Made by a program: the position numbers and the translations under genes
Shown here: positions 5,994 through 13,027 of the stretch, piece by piece
Layout of the letters: every line of letters starts with the position of its first letter
Position numbering within the stretch: position 1 is the stretch's first letter
The notes under the pieces: generated by a model
Database searches by the model: none
Seen by the model: only the letters and a program-made list of their open reading frames with translations
Told to the model about the DNA's origin: nothing
IMG/VR virus record: IMGVR_UViG_3300031576_000005
Location: 1 to 64,000 of that record
From: a virus
DNA: 64,000 bases
Direction: 5' to 3' (one strand)

Positions 5994-6176
5994 CTATCGG
6001 ACAATGGGTTCCTCTTTATATTCCACACATTTAAAAGCTTTTAGCTTTTCCTGGAGTTGCCCCGCATCAAACCACCTTCGTATAATAGACATGTCTGTCT
6101 TATTATATATTTTATCAGCCCCCTCTGTTAAATATTCAAAATATTCATCACTTGTCATTTCGGTTATAGTTTTCAT
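5994..6176 (-). CDS. Hypothetical protein, 60 aa
   Basis: Begins MKTITEMTSDEYFEYLTEGA; helical, with IIRRWFDAGQLQEKLKAF. No family recognised. Starts three bases after the upstream stop. Confidence 0.5.
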   Translation of the reverse strand: MKTITEMTSDEYFEYLTEGADKIYNKTDMSIIRRWFDAGQLQEKLKAFKCVEYKEEPIVR

Positions 6177-6179
6177 AAA

Positions 6180-6452
6180 TTAATATCTATAATAAATATT
6201 ACAAACATTTCCGCAACAATGTAACTCTTCATTAAAACGACACTTATAACTAAATCTATTTAATTGATTCCAAATATAAACGTGTGGTCTTTTTGCCCAA
6301 GGAACATTATCCCCATTAGCAACTCTCGTGTATACCCTAAACTCATGATTGTTTATAAATTCAACCCTTACGGTCGCATCATTATGTTCATTCCTATTAT
6401 ATTCTGCTACCGCTCTACCAACTAAATTTTGAATTGAGTTTTCAGTTTTCAT
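6180..6452 (-). CDS. Hypothetical protein, 90 aa
   Basis: Begins MKTENSIQNLVGRAVAEYNR and shows beta strands (ATVRVEFINNHEFRVYTRV); the C-terminus has CRF...HCCGNVCNIYY, four cysteines and one histidine in about 20 residues, so a metal site is possible. Overlaps the upstream gene by 11 bases. Confidence 0.55.
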   Translation of the reverse strand: MKTENSIQNLVGRAVAEYNRNEHNDATVRVEFINNHEFRVYTRVANGDNVPWAKRPHVYIWNQLNRFSYKCRFNEELHCCGNVCNIYYRY

Positions 6453-6594
6453 ATTTTATTTCTTCTAAATCGAATTTATAGTGTCCCAATAGGGCTTCAG
6501 CTTTATCAACGGCTTCTCTTGTATTGTCGGCCTCCACAATCAATTCTTTGCCTTCATTGTATTCACCGCCCCAACAAACAGCTTTATATTTCAT
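6442..6594 (-). CDS. Small conserved-type protein, 50 aa
   Basis: ATG 6594 to TGA 6442-6444. MKYKAVCWGGEYNEGKELIV then EADNTREAVDKAEALLGHYK: a beta hairpin followed by a helix, the layout of small phage proteins that end with a helix after EAxxxxEAxxxA. Function unknown. First gene left of the non-coding stretch 6595-7161. Confidence 0.55.
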   Translation of the reverse strand: MKYKAVCWGGEYNEGKELIVEADNTREAVDKAEALLGHYKFDLEEIKYEN

Positions 6595-6859
6595 ATGATT
6601 ATATTACTTTCATTTTTATATATTATCAAGCTTTATTTTAGCTTTTGAAATATTATCTTAGATTATGAAGATATTTGAGGGTTTATAAATAGTTGTTGAA
6701 AGTTGAAACATTATCTGCTATCTATTATTTAGGGTCTTCAGGATTTTAATTTCGCGGCTATTGCCATTCTTTGGTAAGAGCTTCGCTTTTTCTATTAAGG
6801 AAAGTTTTTTATTTATTCAATAAGAGTGTTAGCCTCAAAAATATAATTTAAAATAGTAC

Positions 6860-6888
6860 TTGAAAAGTCAGAAATAAAAGACTATATA
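6860..6888 (+). promoter_or_regulatory. Sigma-70-type promoter, rightward, leaderless geometry
   Basis: TTGAAA (6860-6865), 17 bases, TATATA (6883-6888). The seventh base after the -10 box is the A of ATG 6895. It points against the surrounding leftward genes. Confidence 0.5.
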
Positions 6889-6894
6889 TATTAT

Positions 6895-7044
6895 ATGAAG
6901 CCATTAAACAATTATCTTTTTTCTTTAATAATTCTTAATTTGTCGCTCCTGTTTACAAAGCACAAGATGGAAAGTTTGAGTTTCTTGATGTTAAGTTTCT
7001 GTTTGTGTTTTGGAAACATTCCATGTATGACGACAAATGGTAAT
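6895..7044 (+). CDS. Plus-strand hydrophobic ORF, 49 aa
   Basis: ATG 6895 to TAG 7042-7044. MKPLNNYLFSLIILNLSLLF then TKHKMESLSFLMLSFCLCFG, ending NIPCMTTNGN: two hydrophobic segments. It is the only plus-strand frame in this part of the genome with its own good promoter. It may be a micro-membrane protein, or the transcript may act as RNA. Confidence 0.35.
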
Positions 7045-7085
7045 TAGTATTTAGCTTGAGTGAGTGTTATGTTTGTGTTTCCTGG

Positions 7086-7098
7086 TCTCAGTCTGAGA
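7086..7098. repeat. 13-bp palindrome TCTCAGTCTGAGA
   Basis: Perfect 6-bp arms around a central T, in the non-coding stretch upstream of the leftward gene at 6442-6594. Operator-like in size. Its core TCAGTCTGAG also occurs between the -35 and -10 boxes of the promoter at 32793. Confidence 0.35.
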
Positions 7099-7161
7099 TA
7101 TGTTTGTTGATTGTGTGAGATAGTGTGTCTTCATAAGATTATGTTAAACTATATAATATAA

Positions 7162-7404
7162 TTAGTTTCCTAAAATTAGTTGCGCGATTTCGTGCTCCGC
7201 GCAAGCCTTTTCTTCGTCTGTCAATTCGAGGCTAGGGAATTCTTTGCAGGTATGAAAAAGATAAGCGCAATACCAGCCCTTACCTAAAATTTTAGTTTCA
7301 ATTTTTTCTCCCCTATCATACCAAGTTTCACATACAACATCAACTTCAATATCACTAGCAAAGTCTCGATTTAAATATGTGGTAACTGATTTTTGCATTA
7401 TCAT
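7162..7404 (-). CDS. Hypothetical protein, 80 aa
   Basis: Begins MIMQKSVTTYLNRDFASDIE then VDVVCETWYDRGEKIET; contains WYCAYLFHTCKEF and an acidic C-terminal helix (ELTDEEKACAEHEIAQLILG). No family recognised. Last gene before the 6595-7161 gap. Confidence 0.55.
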   Translation of the reverse strand: MIMQKSVTTYLNRDFASDIEVDVVCETWYDRGEKIETKILGKGWYCAYLFHTCKEFPSLELTDEEKACAEHEIAQLILGN

Positions 7405-7416
7405 AAACTTAAGCGT

Positions 7417-7650
7417 TTAATTTTTAGACATCCATTCATTAGCCTCTTCCATATCTTTTGTGATATGCACCACTATTCGATTATGAGAAATTAAATATCC
7501 CATTTTAGATTTATGTACTTCATAGTATCCGTCATCGTCTTTGTGTACCTTCTTAAGATTTGATACGTGTTTAATTGGTTCGGCTTCTTTTCTAAAGAAA
7601 GACAATATCCAATTCCAAAATAATAATAAGTATTTTTTAATAATTTTCAT
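7417..7650 (-). CDS. Membrane-anchored hypothetical protein, 77 aa
   Basis: N-terminal membrane segment (residues 6-18, YLLLFWNWILSFF) flanked by lysines, then a soluble domain with DDDGYYEVHKSKMGYLISHN and ITKDMEEANEWM. Function unknown. Confidence 0.55.
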   Translation of the reverse strand: MKIIKKYLLLFWNWILSFFRKEAEPIKHVSNLKKVHKDDDGYYEVHKSKMGYLISHNRIVVHITKDMEEANEWMSKN

Positions 7651-7662
7651 GTAAGTTACTTA

Positions 7663-7860
7663 TTAATTATCGTGGCTGTCTAACCCACCGAAGTATTCTT
7701 GGTTCGGCGACACTGTATAAACATCTTTATTAACATCATAGTTAATATCCCCGCCAAGCAAATCTTCTGCTAGGCAGGCCAAGTCATCACAATCTAGCTC
7801 CAATATAACATCTTGGATACCTTGTAATAATTGTTTTTCTGTTACTGTAAATTTATGCAT
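7663..7860 (-). CDS. Acidic hypothetical protein, 65 aa
   Basis: MHKFTVTEKQLLQGIQDVIL then ELDCDDLACLAEDLLGGDIN: strongly acidic, helical N-terminal half. Small acidic early phage proteins often bind host proteins, but nothing specific is recognised here. Confidence 0.55.
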   Translation of the reverse strand: MHKFTVTEKQLLQGIQDVILELDCDDLACLAEDLLGGDINYDVNKDVYTVSPNQEYFGGLDSHDN

Positions 7861-7861
7861 A

Positions 7862-8134
7862 TTAATTAAAATCCCCTAATACATTTTTATAGATTTGAAT
7901 AGTGATATATTCTCCACAATCGCTTTTTAAAAGAAAATTATTGCTAATAATTTTCACTTCATTAATAGATTTGTGAGAAAACTTATATATAACATTATTA
8001 ACACTCTCGATTTCTAAAACTACATCTTCATCTTCTGGTGAATCATTGTAGTATAAAACGGTTTGATGTCCCATTTTCATTACTGCGCATTGGTCTAATG
8101 CGTCTAGGAATTTTTCTTTTATATTTTCATTCAT
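7862..8134 (-). CDS. Hypothetical protein, 90 aa
   Basis: Begins MNENIKEKFLDALDQCAVMK; central beta strands (HQTVLYYNDSPEDEDVVLEI) and a C-terminal strand YITIQIYKNVLGDFN. Stop lies one base from the next ATG. No family recognised. Confidence 0.55.
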   Translation of the reverse strand: MNENIKEKFLDALDQCAVMKMGHQTVLYYNDSPEDEDVVLEIESVNNVIYKFSHKSINEVKIISNNFLLKSDCGEYITIQIYKNVLGDFN

Positions 8135-8160
8135 AATTTAAACATATATTAATTATTAAA

Positions 8161-8442
8161 CTAATACAACCTTAATTGCAATGATTCCGTTATCTTTTTA
8201 AACTTCTCCGCCACTTCTAGAAGCTCAGTTTTAAGTAGTTGAGTATCAATACTTTCTCTTAAAACAACCAGAATACTAGCCCTTTTTTCGTCATTGAACG
8301 ATAAAATCTCTGGCTTTCTTCCCGTATAGTCTAATATTTTTTCTCGTTCCAGGCCAATACTATCTGCTATCTTTTTTTCAAGTCTCTTGAGCTTCGAGTA
8401 TCTCTCGAGAGTTTTAACCAAAGTTGGAGTTAGTTGTTTCAT
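8161..8442 (-). CDS. Hypothetical coiled-coil protein, 93 aa
   Basis: Helical throughout: YSKLKRLEKKIADSIGLERE, then TQLLKTELLEVAEKFKKITE. Charged heptads predict a coiled coil. No enzymatic motif seen. Confidence 0.55.
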   Translation of the reverse strand: MKQLTPTLVKTLERYSKLKRLEKKIADSIGLEREKILDYTGRKPEILSFNDEKRASILVVLRESIDTQLLKTELLEVAEKFKKITESLQLRLY

Positions 8443-8443
8443 A

Positions 8444-8632
8444 TTATTTTAGTGTTATTCTTACAGTTGGTCTTAATAATTTTTTCTTTAGTTCGAGACA
8501 ATATTTTAGTCCTTTAGAGTCTACCGCCTCGATAAACTCTTTCTTAGTACACAAGTAGCCCCATTCTTCTCGTGACATAGTTTGAGCAAACACTTTTTGT
8601 GTTTCGCAATCCATTCTAAGGTTTTGTGTCAT
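8444..8632 (-). CDS. Hypothetical protein, 62 aa
   Basis: Begins MTQNLRMDCETQKVFAQTMS; helical with a basic C-terminus (LKKKLLRPTVRITLK). One base separates its stop from the next ATG. No family recognised. Confidence 0.5.
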   Translation of the reverse strand: MTQNLRMDCETQKVFAQTMSREEWGYLCTKKEFIEAVDSKGLKYCLELKKKLLRPTVRITLK

Positions 8633-8664
8633 AATGTATTATTTTTTTAAGTTTAATATTTATT

Positions 8665-9042
8665 TTATCCCAGTACATCCTCAAGGAATTCATTCCAATA
8701 TTGTTTTGATTGTCTTTTTTTACAAGTTTTCTTTCCAAGTCTAGCCCGGATATGATAAGCCGTTAGTATTGTTACATGTAACATCTTTGCCATTACCCAA
8801 TTAGGAACCTCGTTCCAATGTGGATAATCTTTCCAGCCTGAAGCGTCTATCGGTTTTCTTCCTCTACTTAATGGCCTATTCGCTAACACCTTATGTTTTA
8901 ACTGTTGTAATGGTACGCGATAACTATTAGTAGCGCGACAAGCTACATCAAATAGTTTATTATCGTTTATTTGTGTTTTATTAATAATAACACCACACAA
9001 CCCCTGTTTTGATAATTTTACTTGTTGTCCTATAATATTCAT
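8665..9042 (-). CDS. Possible DNA-binding protein, 125 aa
   Basis: An N-terminal beta region (VKLSKQGLCGVIINKTQI) is followed by a basic linker (RPLSRGRKPIDASGW) and a helical segment with WVMAKMLHVTILTAYHIRAR LGKK, where MAKMLHVTILTAYHIRARLG reads like a helix-turn-helix (AxxLxVxxxTAYxxRxxLG). I infer nucleic-acid binding. Preceded by AAGGA, one of few Shine-Dalgarno-like leaders on this strand. Confidence 0.55.
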   Translation of the reverse strand: MNIIGQQVKLSKQGLCGVIINKTQINDNKLFDVACRATNSYRVPLQQLKHKVLANRPLSRGRKPIDASGWKDYPHWNEVPNWVMAKMLHVTILTAYHIRARLGKKTCKKRQSKQYWNEFLEDVLG

Positions 9043-9099
9043 ATATTCCTTATTTTTAATTGTTATTGTGTAATACTGGTTTCCATATATCGTATACTA

Positions 9100-9180
9100 T
9101 TATTTTAATATTCCATCCATTATTTCTACAACCACGCACCAAAATGATAAAAATATAATTATTTTAAAAATTAAATTCAT
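9100..9180 (-). CDS. Micro membrane peptide, 26 aa
   Basis: ATG 9180 overlaps the upstream stop as ATGA, which supports translation. MNLIFKIIIFLSFWCVVVEI then MDGILK: one hydrophobic helix with the pattern FxFW..VV(E/D) shared with the peptides at 11564-11653 and, more loosely, 10985-11071. Confidence 0.5.
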   Translation of the reverse strand: MNLIFKIIIFLSFWCVVVEIMDGILK

Positions 9181-9467
9181 ATTATTGAAGTTTTAATAAA
9201 ACAATCTTCTAATATCACATTCCACTTTAAGTTGTCAATAGCTTCTTCAAAGTCACCGTTTTCAACGGTTTCCTCGAAAACTCTGCCAGTGACATCGTGA
9301 ACACATTCCAAAACAACGTCAATTCTTTTTACGTCATTAGGGTAGTATGTCCCATTGCCTCGCTTTCCCACTTTACGCAAGGCATGACCTAGCGCGTAAT
9401 CTTGTTGCTCATCAAGTAGTGGTAATATTGGTGACAATAGTTGTCTTAATCCATTAGATAGTCTCAT
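9177..9467 (-). CDS. Hypothetical protein, 96 aa
   Basis: Begins MRLSNGLRQLLSPILPLLDE then QQDYALGHALRKVGKRGNGT; the C-terminal half is acidic (VENGDFEEAIDNLKWNVILE). Overlaps both neighbours by a few bases. No family recognised. Confidence 0.55.
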   Translation of the reverse strand: MRLSNGLRQLLSPILPLLDEQQDYALGHALRKVGKRGNGTYYPNDVKRIDVVLECVHDVTGRVFEETVENGDFEEAIDNLKWNVILEDCFIKTSII

Positions 9468-9840
9468 ATTTTTTTCTTTCTAATTTATGTTGATTATTGA
9501 AGTAGTTTTCTAATCTTGGTTTGCATCTACTCCATTCTTCGGAATGGTCTTGATAGTATCCTATAGAGCACGATTCAAGTTGTAAAGGTTTATTTTTATG
9601 TATTAACGAATCATTAGCTTTTATAAATTTATATAAATTAATATTATTCTTTTTGTATATTTTCAATATCCTACGTAAATCACAATTTTTACAGGTAAAG
9701 CTTTCAACGCAACCCTCTGATATTTCGTGATTAAGTAGCCAAGCTAAATTCTCAAAAAGTTTTTTATCATCTTCATTAGGATTATCAAGCATGGAAAGTC
9801 TTGAACGCCTACCTAGTTTTTCTATTCTTAGTGTTGTCAT
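9454..9840 (-). CDS. Hypothetical protein, 128 aa
   Basis: Begins MTTLRIEKLGRRSRLSMLDN. A possible zinc knuckle, CVESFTCKNC, lies near residues 44-53, followed by a lysine-rich helix; the C-terminus is charged. Overlaps the 9837 gene by four bases (ATGA). Function unknown. Confidence 0.55.
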   Translation of the reverse strand: MTTLRIEKLGRRSRLSMLDNPNEDDKKLFENLAWLLNHEISEGCVESFTCKNCDLRRILKIYKKNNINLYKFIKANDSLIHKNKPLQLESCSIGYYQDHSEEWSRCKPRLENYFNNQHKLERKKYETI

Positions 9841-10073
9841 ATTTTATGGTTTATTAATTGTTTTAGCTCATTTTTAATACGTCTCGCCGTTTCACCCCGC
9901 CATGTTGTGGAGTTGCAGAGGAAATAGGACACGACACTTTTAGCATCATCACAACCAAACATGTCATTGGTTGATTTGAGCGATTCCATTGCTTCGAGAT
10001 AAGGCAATGCTCCAAAATAAACTTTTGTCCAATTTAATCTAATTTCGGCAGCGATGACATCAAGTGTTCTCAT
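9837..10073 (-). CDS. Hypothetical protein, 78 aa
   Basis: MRTLDVIAAEIRLNWTKVYF then GALPYLEAMESLKSTNDMFG; helical, ending in RRIKNELKQLINHKI. The MRTLDVIAAEIRxxW start resembles small phage proteins of unknown function. Confidence 0.55.
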   Translation of the reverse strand: MRTLDVIAAEIRLNWTKVYFGALPYLEAMESLKSTNDMFGCDDAKSVVSYFLCNSTTWRGETARRIKNELKQLINHKI

Positions 10074-10099
10074 ATTATTAATTGTTTTTTTAGTTTTTA

Positions 10100-10282
10100 T
10101 TAGTTCTTTAGCTTTCCAACATATCCACTAAATCTTTTCCATCTCTCGGGAAAGTTTTTAATAAGTTGTTTTAAATCTTTATTAGTTAGCGGGTTTACCT
10201 TATCTTTTATTAATTCTATAAAGTGTTCATTCTGTTTGGCTAGTTTATTATGTGAATTATAGAACATTTGGAATTGATTCAT
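10100..10282 (-). CDS. Hypothetical protein, 60 aa
   Basis: MNQFQMFYNSHNKLAKQNEH then FIELIKDKVNPLTNKDLKQL; a helical, basic small protein. Its start (10282) lies four bases inside the end of the GP88-like gene. Function unknown. Confidence 0.5.
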   Translation of the reverse strand: MNQFQMFYNSHNKLAKQNEHFIELIKDKVNPLTNKDLKQLIKNFPERWKRFSGYVGKLKN

Positions 10283-10992
10283 ATGGTTTTTTCTATTTTT
10301 TTATAGCTCGTTCCGTGTGCTTTAAAAGCCACGATTATGTTTCTTTGTTTCGAACACAATTGACAACTTGAGCATGTTGTCTTTTCCCTAGTTTGCGCTG
10401 GGCAAACAATAAATCGATTGCCCTCTGGTGTCAATCCCTTTTCTCCCTTAAAGTCATGAGCAACTACTGCTACAACCGGAGCAATATTTAAAGCTTTTAG
10501 TTTATCGGCATGAATCAAATTATTACCAGACAAATTAATTGTAAATCCCCGTTTATTAGCTTGTTTGATATATTCTCTATTATTACTAGCGAATTTACTT
10601 TGTTCGTCTAAAACCGGTTTATGCGAATATGTATATCCTAGTTTACCTTTATTGACTTTTACAAGACTTTCTAGCATTCTTTTATTAATTCTATTATCTT
10701 TCCCGGCCAAATCCCCGGCAATATTATGACGCCAAAACACTCCTTTTGGAAGACTTTGAACATTTTTGATAAATTCTTTCCAAGATGTTCCATAAGAGAA
10801 TTTTTCTTTTCCTCTTTTCATAAACCCTCTATCTAAAGCTTGCCAAATAAAATTCAACGGCCCTTGTGCAGCATAGCAACCATTATTTTTAAACGGACAA
10901 CTCGAAGGACAAGTCGAACTATTAGACATGCTAACAGGAATTGCTCCAACTTTGACATTAGAACTTTTTAAAGTTAAAGTAAAATTATTCAT
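10279..10992 (-). CDS. GP88-family protein, 237 aa
   Basis: Recognised from KVGAIPVSMSNSSTCPSSCP and NNGCYAAQGPL near the N-terminus, characteristic of the phage GP88 family, and from C-terminal cysteines (IVCPAQ, TTCSSCQLC). Function is not established; the Cys pattern suggests bound metal or an Fe-S cluster. The frame extends upstream to 11025, but I choose ATG 10992 (MNNFTLTLKSSNVK) because the family motif begins soon after, a sigma-70-like promoter places +1 there, and the micro-ORF at 10985-11071 ends across it. Confidence 0.75.
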   Translation of the reverse strand: MNNFTLTLKSSNVKVGAIPVSMSNSSTCPSSCPFKNNGCYAAQGPLNFIWQALDRGFMKRGKEKFSYGTSWKEFIKNVQSLPKGVFWRHNIAGDLAGKDNRINKRMLESLVKVNKGKLGYTYSHKPVLDEQSKFASNNREYIKQANKRGFTINLSGNNLIHADKLKALNIAPVVAVVAHDFKGEKGLTPEGNRFIVCPAQTREKTTCSSCQLCSKQRNIIVAFKAHGTSYKKIEKTI

Positions 10993-11071
10993 TAGACAAA
11001 TATATATAATTCTTAAAGCTGTCAACCATTACATACCAGACAGATAAAGTAAATAATAATTTTGTAATCAT
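10985..11071 (-). CDS. Micro membrane peptide, 28 aa
   Basis: ATG 11071 to TAA 10985-10987, overlapping the GP88 start by 8 bases. MITKLLFTLSVWYVMVDSFK then NYIYLSNE. Similar in layout (LxFxLxxWxxxVD) to the peptides at 9100 and 11564. Could couple translation into the GP88 gene. Confidence 0.45.
   Translation of the reverse strand: MITKLLFTLSVWYVMVDSFKNYIYLSNE
10999..11025 (-). promoter_or_regulatory. Sigma-70-like promoter of the GP88-like gene
   Basis: Minus strand: TTGACA (11025-11020), 15 bases, TATATT (11004-10999). The spacer is shorter than ideal. The seventh base after the -10 box is 10992, the A of the chosen ATG. Confidence 0.4.
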
Positions 11072-11086
11072 ATTAATTTTTATATA

Positions 11087-11533
11087 TTAATTTATTAATA
11101 AACCACTTTCTTTTAAACTTTTATAGCTTTCTCCATTAGAGGAAACTATTACATGGTCAAGCAATGGAATGCCTAAAAGCTTTCCGGCTTCTTGCATATC
11201 TCTTGTAGTGCTAATATCGTCACTACTTGGCGTAGGGTCTCCACTTGGATGATTATGTATTAGGATAATTTGAATGCCAGAATATGCAATCGCTGGTCGA
11301 AAAACTTCTCTGGCATGGCATAATGTTTCATTCACTATGCCTACAGAAACAATACTATGAGCCTTTACCTTTAACTTACTATTAAGGATTAGGACAACCA
11401 AACTTTCTTTTTCCTCGTCAAAGTCTTCTTTTATAGCAATATTTTCTTTCCAATATTTTACTGCAATTTGTGGCATGTCAGCAATATATTCCACACAATT
11501 TTCTCTAATTATTTTAACGATTATTTCTTTCAT
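11087..11533 (-). CDS. radC: RadC/JAMM-domain protein, 148 aa
   Basis: Corresponds to the C-terminal RadC (MPN/JAMM) domain alone, without the usual HhH region. The metal-binding motif HNHPSGDPTPSSDD is at residues 93-106, preceded by LVVLILNSKLKVKAHSIVSV and AREVFRPAI, all typical of RadC. The JAMM residues predict a zinc-dependent hydrolase fold; the cellular role of RadC remains uncertain and phage copies are common near anti-restriction genes. Its promoter (11540-11567) places the predicted transcript start on the ATG. Confidence 0.85.
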   Translation of the reverse strand: MKEIIVKIIRENCVEYIADMPQIAVKYWKENIAIKEDFDEEKESLVVLILNSKLKVKAHSIVSVGIVNETLCHAREVFRPAIAYSGIQIILIHNHPSGDPTPSSDDISTTRDMQEAGKLLGIPLLDHVIVSSNGESYKSLKESGLLIN

Positions 11534-11539
11534 AAGCTT

Positions 11540-11567
11540 ATATTATATAGAATTAGAATTTTGTCAA
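11540..11567 (-). promoter_or_regulatory. Sigma-70-type promoter of radC, leaderless geometry
   Basis: Minus strand: TTGACA (11567-11562), 16 bases, TAATAT (11545-11540). The six bases AAGCTT separate the -10 box from ATG 11533, so +1 is predicted on the A of the start codon. Confidence 0.55.
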
Positions 11568-11653
11568 TATACTTTTATTACAGCATCAAAAACGTCTACT
11601 GCGATAGTCCAGAATCCTATTAGGATAATAATTTTAAATATAAAGTTAGTCAT
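11564..11653 (-). CDS. Micro membrane peptide, 29 aa
   Basis: ATG 11653 to TGA 11564-11566. MTNFIFKIIILIGFWTIAVD then VFDAVIKVY. Clearly similar to the 9100-9180 peptide (NxIFKIII(F/L)xxFW). Its 3' end contains the -35 box of the radC promoter. Confidence 0.5.
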   Translation of the reverse strand: MTNFIFKIIILIGFWTIAVDVFDAVIKVY

Positions 11654-11727
11654 AATCTTTTTTAGTAAAGGTTTTCTATAAAGTAATCTTCTAATCCCAT
11701 TTTTCTATTCTTAATGTAATTTGCATA

Positions 11728-11853
11728 TTAAAAAATGTTAAATTCTTTTAGTTGTTTGGTAGTATAGAGTTTACCTTGTCCATTAGTAAACCTGATTAAA
11801 TGTAAGCTTTCCCATACAAAGCCATAATTATAAACTATATATTTTATTTTCAT
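11728..11853 (-). CDS. Small hypothetical protein, 41 aa
   Basis: ATG 11853 to TAA 11728-11730. MKIKYIVYNYGFVWESLHLI then RFTNGQGKLYTTKQLKEFNI F. Beta-rich, basic. Overlaps the end of the 11828-11953 frame. Function unknown. Confidence 0.45.
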   Translation of the reverse strand: MKIKYIVYNYGFVWESLHLIRFTNGQGKLYTTKQLKEFNIF

Positions 11854-11953
11854 TTTTGGGAGGGTTTTCTAGTTTTTTTGTTTTAGGTTTTTTAAAAAAT
11901 CAATGTAATTTTTCAACGGGATATAATGTTTTTGATATATTAATAGGTTCCAT
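11828..11953 (-). pseudogene. Small ORF with an in-frame TGA at codon 18
   Basis: From ATG 11953 the frame reads MEPINISKTLYPVEKLH, meets TGA at 11900-11902, then remains open for 23 codons (FFKKPKTKKLENPPKNENKI then YSL) to TAA 11828-11830. A single TGG-to-TGA change, or UGA readthrough, would account for it. In AT-rich DNA 23 open codons are not rare, so this is only suggestive. Confidence 0.3.
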
Positions 11954-11982
11954 ATTTTTGTTTTTCTAAGAGACAAAATGTC

Positions 11983-12185
11983 TCAATTTTGCATTACAAT
12001 CTCCTGGATACCGTGATTATAGATACCGGTATTAGGATGCCCGCCGCAAGAATGAGTTAATCGATACAATTTTTTTTCGCCAGCTCAATATTTTTGTGAG
12101 CAGATACAATCCGCGCAATTTCCGGAGTGCCATCCGCAAAATGATTGCCGGTATACACTACTATCCGATATTCAGTTTTATTCAT
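11983..12185 (-). pseudogene. Frameshifted hypothetical gene (A8 tract)
   Basis: From ATG 12185 the frame reads MNKTEYRIVVYTGNHFADGT then PEIARIVSAHKNIELAKKN and stops at TAA 12057. The next frame continues with a convincing sequence (LYRLTHSCGGHPNTGIYNHG, IQEIVMQN) to TGA 11983. The switch coincides with a run of eight A (12077-12070); nine or six A would restore one frame of about 67 residues. It is a decayed gene, a slippage-switched gene, or an indel in the sequence. Confidence 0.5.
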
Positions 12186-12212
12186 ATTTTTTATTTTATT
12201 TATATTCATATT

Positions 12213-12461
12213 TTAATTTTCGTAGTCAAAGCACTGATTAAGTACTTCGTTTTTCAATTCTTTTTGTGTTCCGTGCCAAGGTAAAGAGATTGCAGCATGA
12301 GGGGAAGAGCATCCTTGAAAGTAATCAGAAGAGCAAATATCCATTAGTTGAATTTTACGATTGATATATGCATAAGATTCGCAATAGTGATTGTCTTCTG
12401 TACATCCATTAAGAGAGCAAATCTCTTTGCTACGTTCTTTAAGGTACTTTGATAATGTCAT
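12213..12461 (-). CDS. Cysteine-rich hypothetical protein, 82 aa
   Basis: MTLSKYLKERSKEICSLNGC then TEDNHYCESYAYINRK; six cysteines and several histidines in 82 residues (also DICSSDYFQGCSSPHAA) suggest a metal site. No family recognised. Starts two bases after the upstream stop. Confidence 0.55.
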   Translation of the reverse strand: MTLSKYLKERSKEICSLNGCTEDNHYCESYAYINRKIQLMDICSSDYFQGCSSPHAAISLPWHGTQKELKNEVLNQCFDYEN

Positions 12462-12463
12462 AA

Positions 12464-12988
12464 TTAATTGATAGTTAAGGTTTTACCGTTTAATTTCATA
12501 CTTTCAACTTGCAATGGTGTCAATTCATATTGTCGCATTTTGCCAAGTCTGCCAAGCTTTCGAAGTTTGTTTTTTTCAATAGTCTTTTCAGAAGAGTTGA
12601 CAAGTTTAAACTCCCCTTGCTTAATAGTAGTCTTTTGTATGATATATCCTATTAGGTGAAAATTTCCTGTTTCCTTGTGTCGTTTTAACCCCTTTATGTC
12701 TGTTTCCTCGTATACATCTAAACAAGTATAGTTTTCGTTTTCCCCGGCGGGTTTTTTATACGATTCTATTAGCTCATTACAAGCTACTAGCTTAATGCCA
12801 GATAGTCTAGGTTGAAGGATAAGAAGTTTTTGTAGGTCTTTTTCCTTGGCTTTTTCGTAGGATGCACCAAGTAAAATAGTATGTTTAGCCACTTCCCCGG
12901 TTTTCTTACTCGTATAAGTAAGAGACACGAACCGGGGTTTTTGATTTTTTGCGACTTCTTCTATTGCGTTGAATAATTTTTGATTCAT
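12464..12988 (-). CDS. Conserved phage hypothetical protein, 174 aa
   Basis: MNQKLFNAIEEVAKNQKPRF then VSLTYTSKKTGEVAKHTILL: the pattern PRFxSxTYxSKxTGEVAxHT is familiar from phage proteins of unknown function. The middle is mixed alpha/beta and the C-terminus is basic (EKNKLRKLGRLGKMRQYELT). One of the longer early genes. Confidence 0.6.
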   Translation of the reverse strand: MNQKLFNAIEEVAKNQKPRFVSLTYTSKKTGEVAKHTILLGASYEKAKEKDLQKLLILQPRLSGIKLVACNELIESYKKPAGENENYTCLDVYEETDIKGLKRHKETGNFHLIGYIIQKTTIKQGEFKLVNSSEKTIEKNKLRKLGRLGKMRQYELTPLQVESMKLNGKTLTIN

Positions 12989-13027
12989 TTGATAAATATT
13001 TTAGTTGAAATTTTCTTTCGATGTGAC

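Larger units (their letters stand above)
6595..7161. other. 567-bp stretch without a minus-strand gene
   Basis: This interrupts the leftward gene array. It holds a plus-strand sigma-70-type promoter and a short plus-strand ORF (6860-7044), a 13-bp palindrome (7086-7098) and a GT-rich strip on the plus strand around 6990-7130. A weak leftward promoter (TTGATA-N17-TAATAT) may lie just before the gene starting at 6594. I see no tRNA. Confidence 0.5.

Noticed and set aside
11970-11984. GAGAC-N5-GTCTC hairpin as a terminator
   Set aside because: Only a 5-bp stem without a clear T-tract in either direction; it also lies at the 3' end of the frameshifted gene.
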